Source: Bacteroidota bacterium (GTDB taxonomy: Bacteria; Bacteroidota; Bacteroidia; Bacteroidales; VadinHA17). Taken from it: 64,000 nucleotides of DNA. The translations under genes were made by a program, and so were the position numbers. The DNA lies in NCBI GenBank assembly GCA_016718875.1, contig JADKBL010000002.1, forward strand, positions 62,001-126,000. Direction: 5' to 3'. Numbering within the stretch: the first letter of the stretch is position 1; each line of letters begins with the position of its first letter. Below are positions 63,015 through 64,000 of this stretch, piece after piece. The notes below the pieces were generated by a model, which was not told the DNA's origin, made no database searches, and saw only the letters and a list, made by a program, of their open reading frames with translations.

Positions 63015-63566
63015 TCAATATTTATTATACGACACTGTCTCCTCAGCAGGTTTTCTCCTTTTCTCTCTTTTTTCACTGAGTGAATAACCGAGGGTTATAA
63101 TAAGTTCAACCCTTTTTGATTTTGTTATTCCCAGAGTTTTCCTCACTGCAACCTCATCAAACCATCCCAGCATGCATGATCCGATACCTTCAGCTTCTGC
63201 CTGCAGGCATATATTCTGCGATGCTATACCTATATCAATCAATGAATAATCCTTGCGTTTGATCTGAGCGCCTATTCTTGAAGTCAGATTTGCCTGTTCC
63301 CTGATAACAACGATCATTACTTGTGCCTGGCTGGCGAATTCATTCATTCCAAGTAGTTTTGCAGAAGAGGCTTCTGCAAGCTTTGCCAGTAGATCAGTTT
63401 CTGTGACGACAACAAATTTCCATGGTTGTGCATTACAGGCAGAAGGGGCCATTCTTCCGGCCTCAATTATCCTGTCGAGCTTCTCCTGTTCAACCGGTTT
63501 GTTGCTGTATTTTCTGTCGCTCTGCCTGCTCTTTATAAGATCAAGTATCTCTTGTGCCTTAGCCAT
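63015..63566 (-). CDS. Nitroreductase-family FMN oxidoreductase
   Basis: A 183-residue flavoprotein of the small nitroreductase type. SRQSDRKYSNKPVEQEKLDRIIEAGRMAPSA is the N-terminal FMN phosphate-binding region, and ACNAQPWKFVVVTE follows. GIASQNICLQAEAEGIGSCMLGWFDE lines the second FMN site. It should reduce nitro groups, quinones or flavins with NAD(P)H. The gene starts at the stop of rubrerythrin (1-bp overlap), suggesting a joint response to oxygen or reactive compounds. Confidence 0.94.
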   Translation of the reverse strand: MAKAQEILDLIKSRQSDRKYSNKPVEQEKLDRIIEAGRMAPSACNAQPWKFVVVTETDLLAKLAEASSAKLLGMNEFASQAQVMIVVIREQANLTSRIGAQIKRKDYSLIDIGIASQNICLQAEAEGIGSCMLGWFDEVAVRKTLGITKSKRVELIITLGYSLSEKREKRRKPAEETVSYNKY

Positions 63567-64000
63567 TAATAATTTGTAGCCAATAGTTCAAAATAACTTT
63601 CAGGATGCAGACATGCAGGGCAGTTTTTGAGAGGCTTGGTCCCGAAATGGATGTATCCGCATTTTCTGCAATACCAGAATACTTTATCATCCCTTTCAAA
63701 CACCTTATCTTTCATAATATTCTCAAGCAGTTTTCTGTATCTTTCTTCGTGTCCCTTTTCTGCTGCTGCAATTGCTTTGAATGCGGTTGCAATTGTTTTG
63801 AAACCTTCTTCCTCAGCTATCTGGGCAAATGCGGGATAAAGATCACTCCATTCTTCATGCTCACCATCAGCTGCTGCAAGAAGATTTCCTTTGGTAGAAT
63901 CAATTTTTCCTCCAGGATAAGATGCTGTAATCTCAACCATTCCACCTTCAAGAAATTTGAAAAACCTTTTAGCATGCTGCTGCTCCTGAAGAGCAGTTTC
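63566..64000 (-). CDS. Rubrerythrin (partial, N-terminus outside window)
   Basis: Reading from the window edge to the stop at 63566 gives 144 residues. The di-iron four-helix bundle shows EQQHAKRFFKFLEGG at the edge and EEGFKTIATAFKAIAAAEKGHEERY with the last Glu/His ligands. The C-terminal rubredoxin-like domain has CRKCGYIHFG and CPACLHPESYF. Rubrerythrin reduces hydrogen peroxide in anaerobes. An internal ATG at 63940 is not the start because the frame stays open and conserved upstream of it. The reading is conserved right to the edge, so the N-terminus, likely about 45 residues, lies beyond it. Confidence 0.93.
   Translation of the reverse strand, partial: ETALQEQQHAKRFFKFLEGGMVEITASYPGGKIDSTKGNLLAAADGEHEEWSDLYPAFAQIAEEEGFKTIATAFKAIAAAEKGHEERYRKLLENIMKDKVFERDDKVFWYCRKCGYIHFGTKPLKNCPACLHPESYFELLATNY

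Overview
The window looks like chromosomal DNA from a member of the Bacteroidota, most likely Bacteroidales-like and probably from an environmental or metagenomic source. The evidence is the AT-rich intergenic DNA, the scarcity of strong Shine-Dalgarno sequences, promoter candidates of the TAnnTTTG type, many exported or lipidated proteins, a TonB-dependent receptor, an HtpG with a Bacteroidota-like N-terminus, a LytTR regulator, rubrerythrin, and short GC-rich intergenic repeats. There is no phage, plasmid, transposase, CRISPR array or rRNA. The only RNA gene found is one tRNA-Ser(UGA). No classic defence or secondary-metabolite island is visible.

Layout. 1-6.2 kb (minus strand): a KefC-type K+/H+ antiporter (cut by the window edge) with its KefG/KefF-like flavoprotein, two Tat-type redox/hydrolase proteins (MBL fold, aldo/keto reductase), a CrtI-like FAD oxidoreductase and an exported DsrE-like protein. 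6.4-10.3 kb (plus): a tight run of GH16 lipoprotein, Ser-type sulfatase, P460-like c-type cytochrome and RsgA, the last three overlapping. 10.4-19.9 kb: a zinc-less MDR dehydrogenase, TonB receptor, membrane-anchored MBL protein, M1 peptidase, and a TldD/PmbA(TldE) pair in which PmbA is frameshifted. 20-29 kb (plus): a 1252-residue GH2 with a LamG domain inserted in its barrel, a serpin lipoprotein, an LVIVD-repeat lipoprotein, a beta-barrel protein, and an ECF sigma factor overlapping a gene for a membrane-anchored barrel-like protein. 29-36.8 kb: a DUF5107-TPR protein, SDR, frameshifted TspO-like protein, AspT/YidE-type transporter and ThuA-like lipoprotein. 37-42.4 kb (plus): a GMC oxidoreductase overlapping an aldehyde dehydrogenase, a membrane phosphoesterase and a Gfo/Idh/MocA oxidoreductase. 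42.4-54 kb: GH38-like lipoprotein, broken NTF2-like gene, rubredoxin-like membrane protein, SPATA20-type thioredoxin protein, SDR, DEAD-box helicase with an attenuator-like leader, lipidated AGE epimerase, exported amidohydrolase. 54-64 kb: a gene with an internal stop, tRNA-Ser beside a hairpin repeat, HU, LytTR regulator, two aminotransferases, two unknown proteins (one a pseudo-receiver), HtpG, nitroreductase and partial rubrerythrin.

How the genes work together. Much of the coding capacity serves extracytoplasmic glycan handling (GH16 plus sulfatase, GH2, GH38, DUF5107, ThuA, AGE epimerase, Gfo/Idh/MocA), without a SusC/SusD pair in view. A second theme is redox and stress physiology (KefC/KefG, rubrerythrin, nitroreductase, P460, HtpG).

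Quality caution. Three otherwise ordinary genes each lack one base, and a fourth carries an in-frame TAA. This could be real gene decay or assembly error; raw reads are needed to tell. The best candidates for new biology are modest: the sigma/membrane-barrel pair, the leader hairpin of the helicase, the 36-nt hairpin repeat with compensatory changes beside tRNA-Ser, and the LamG-inserted GH2.
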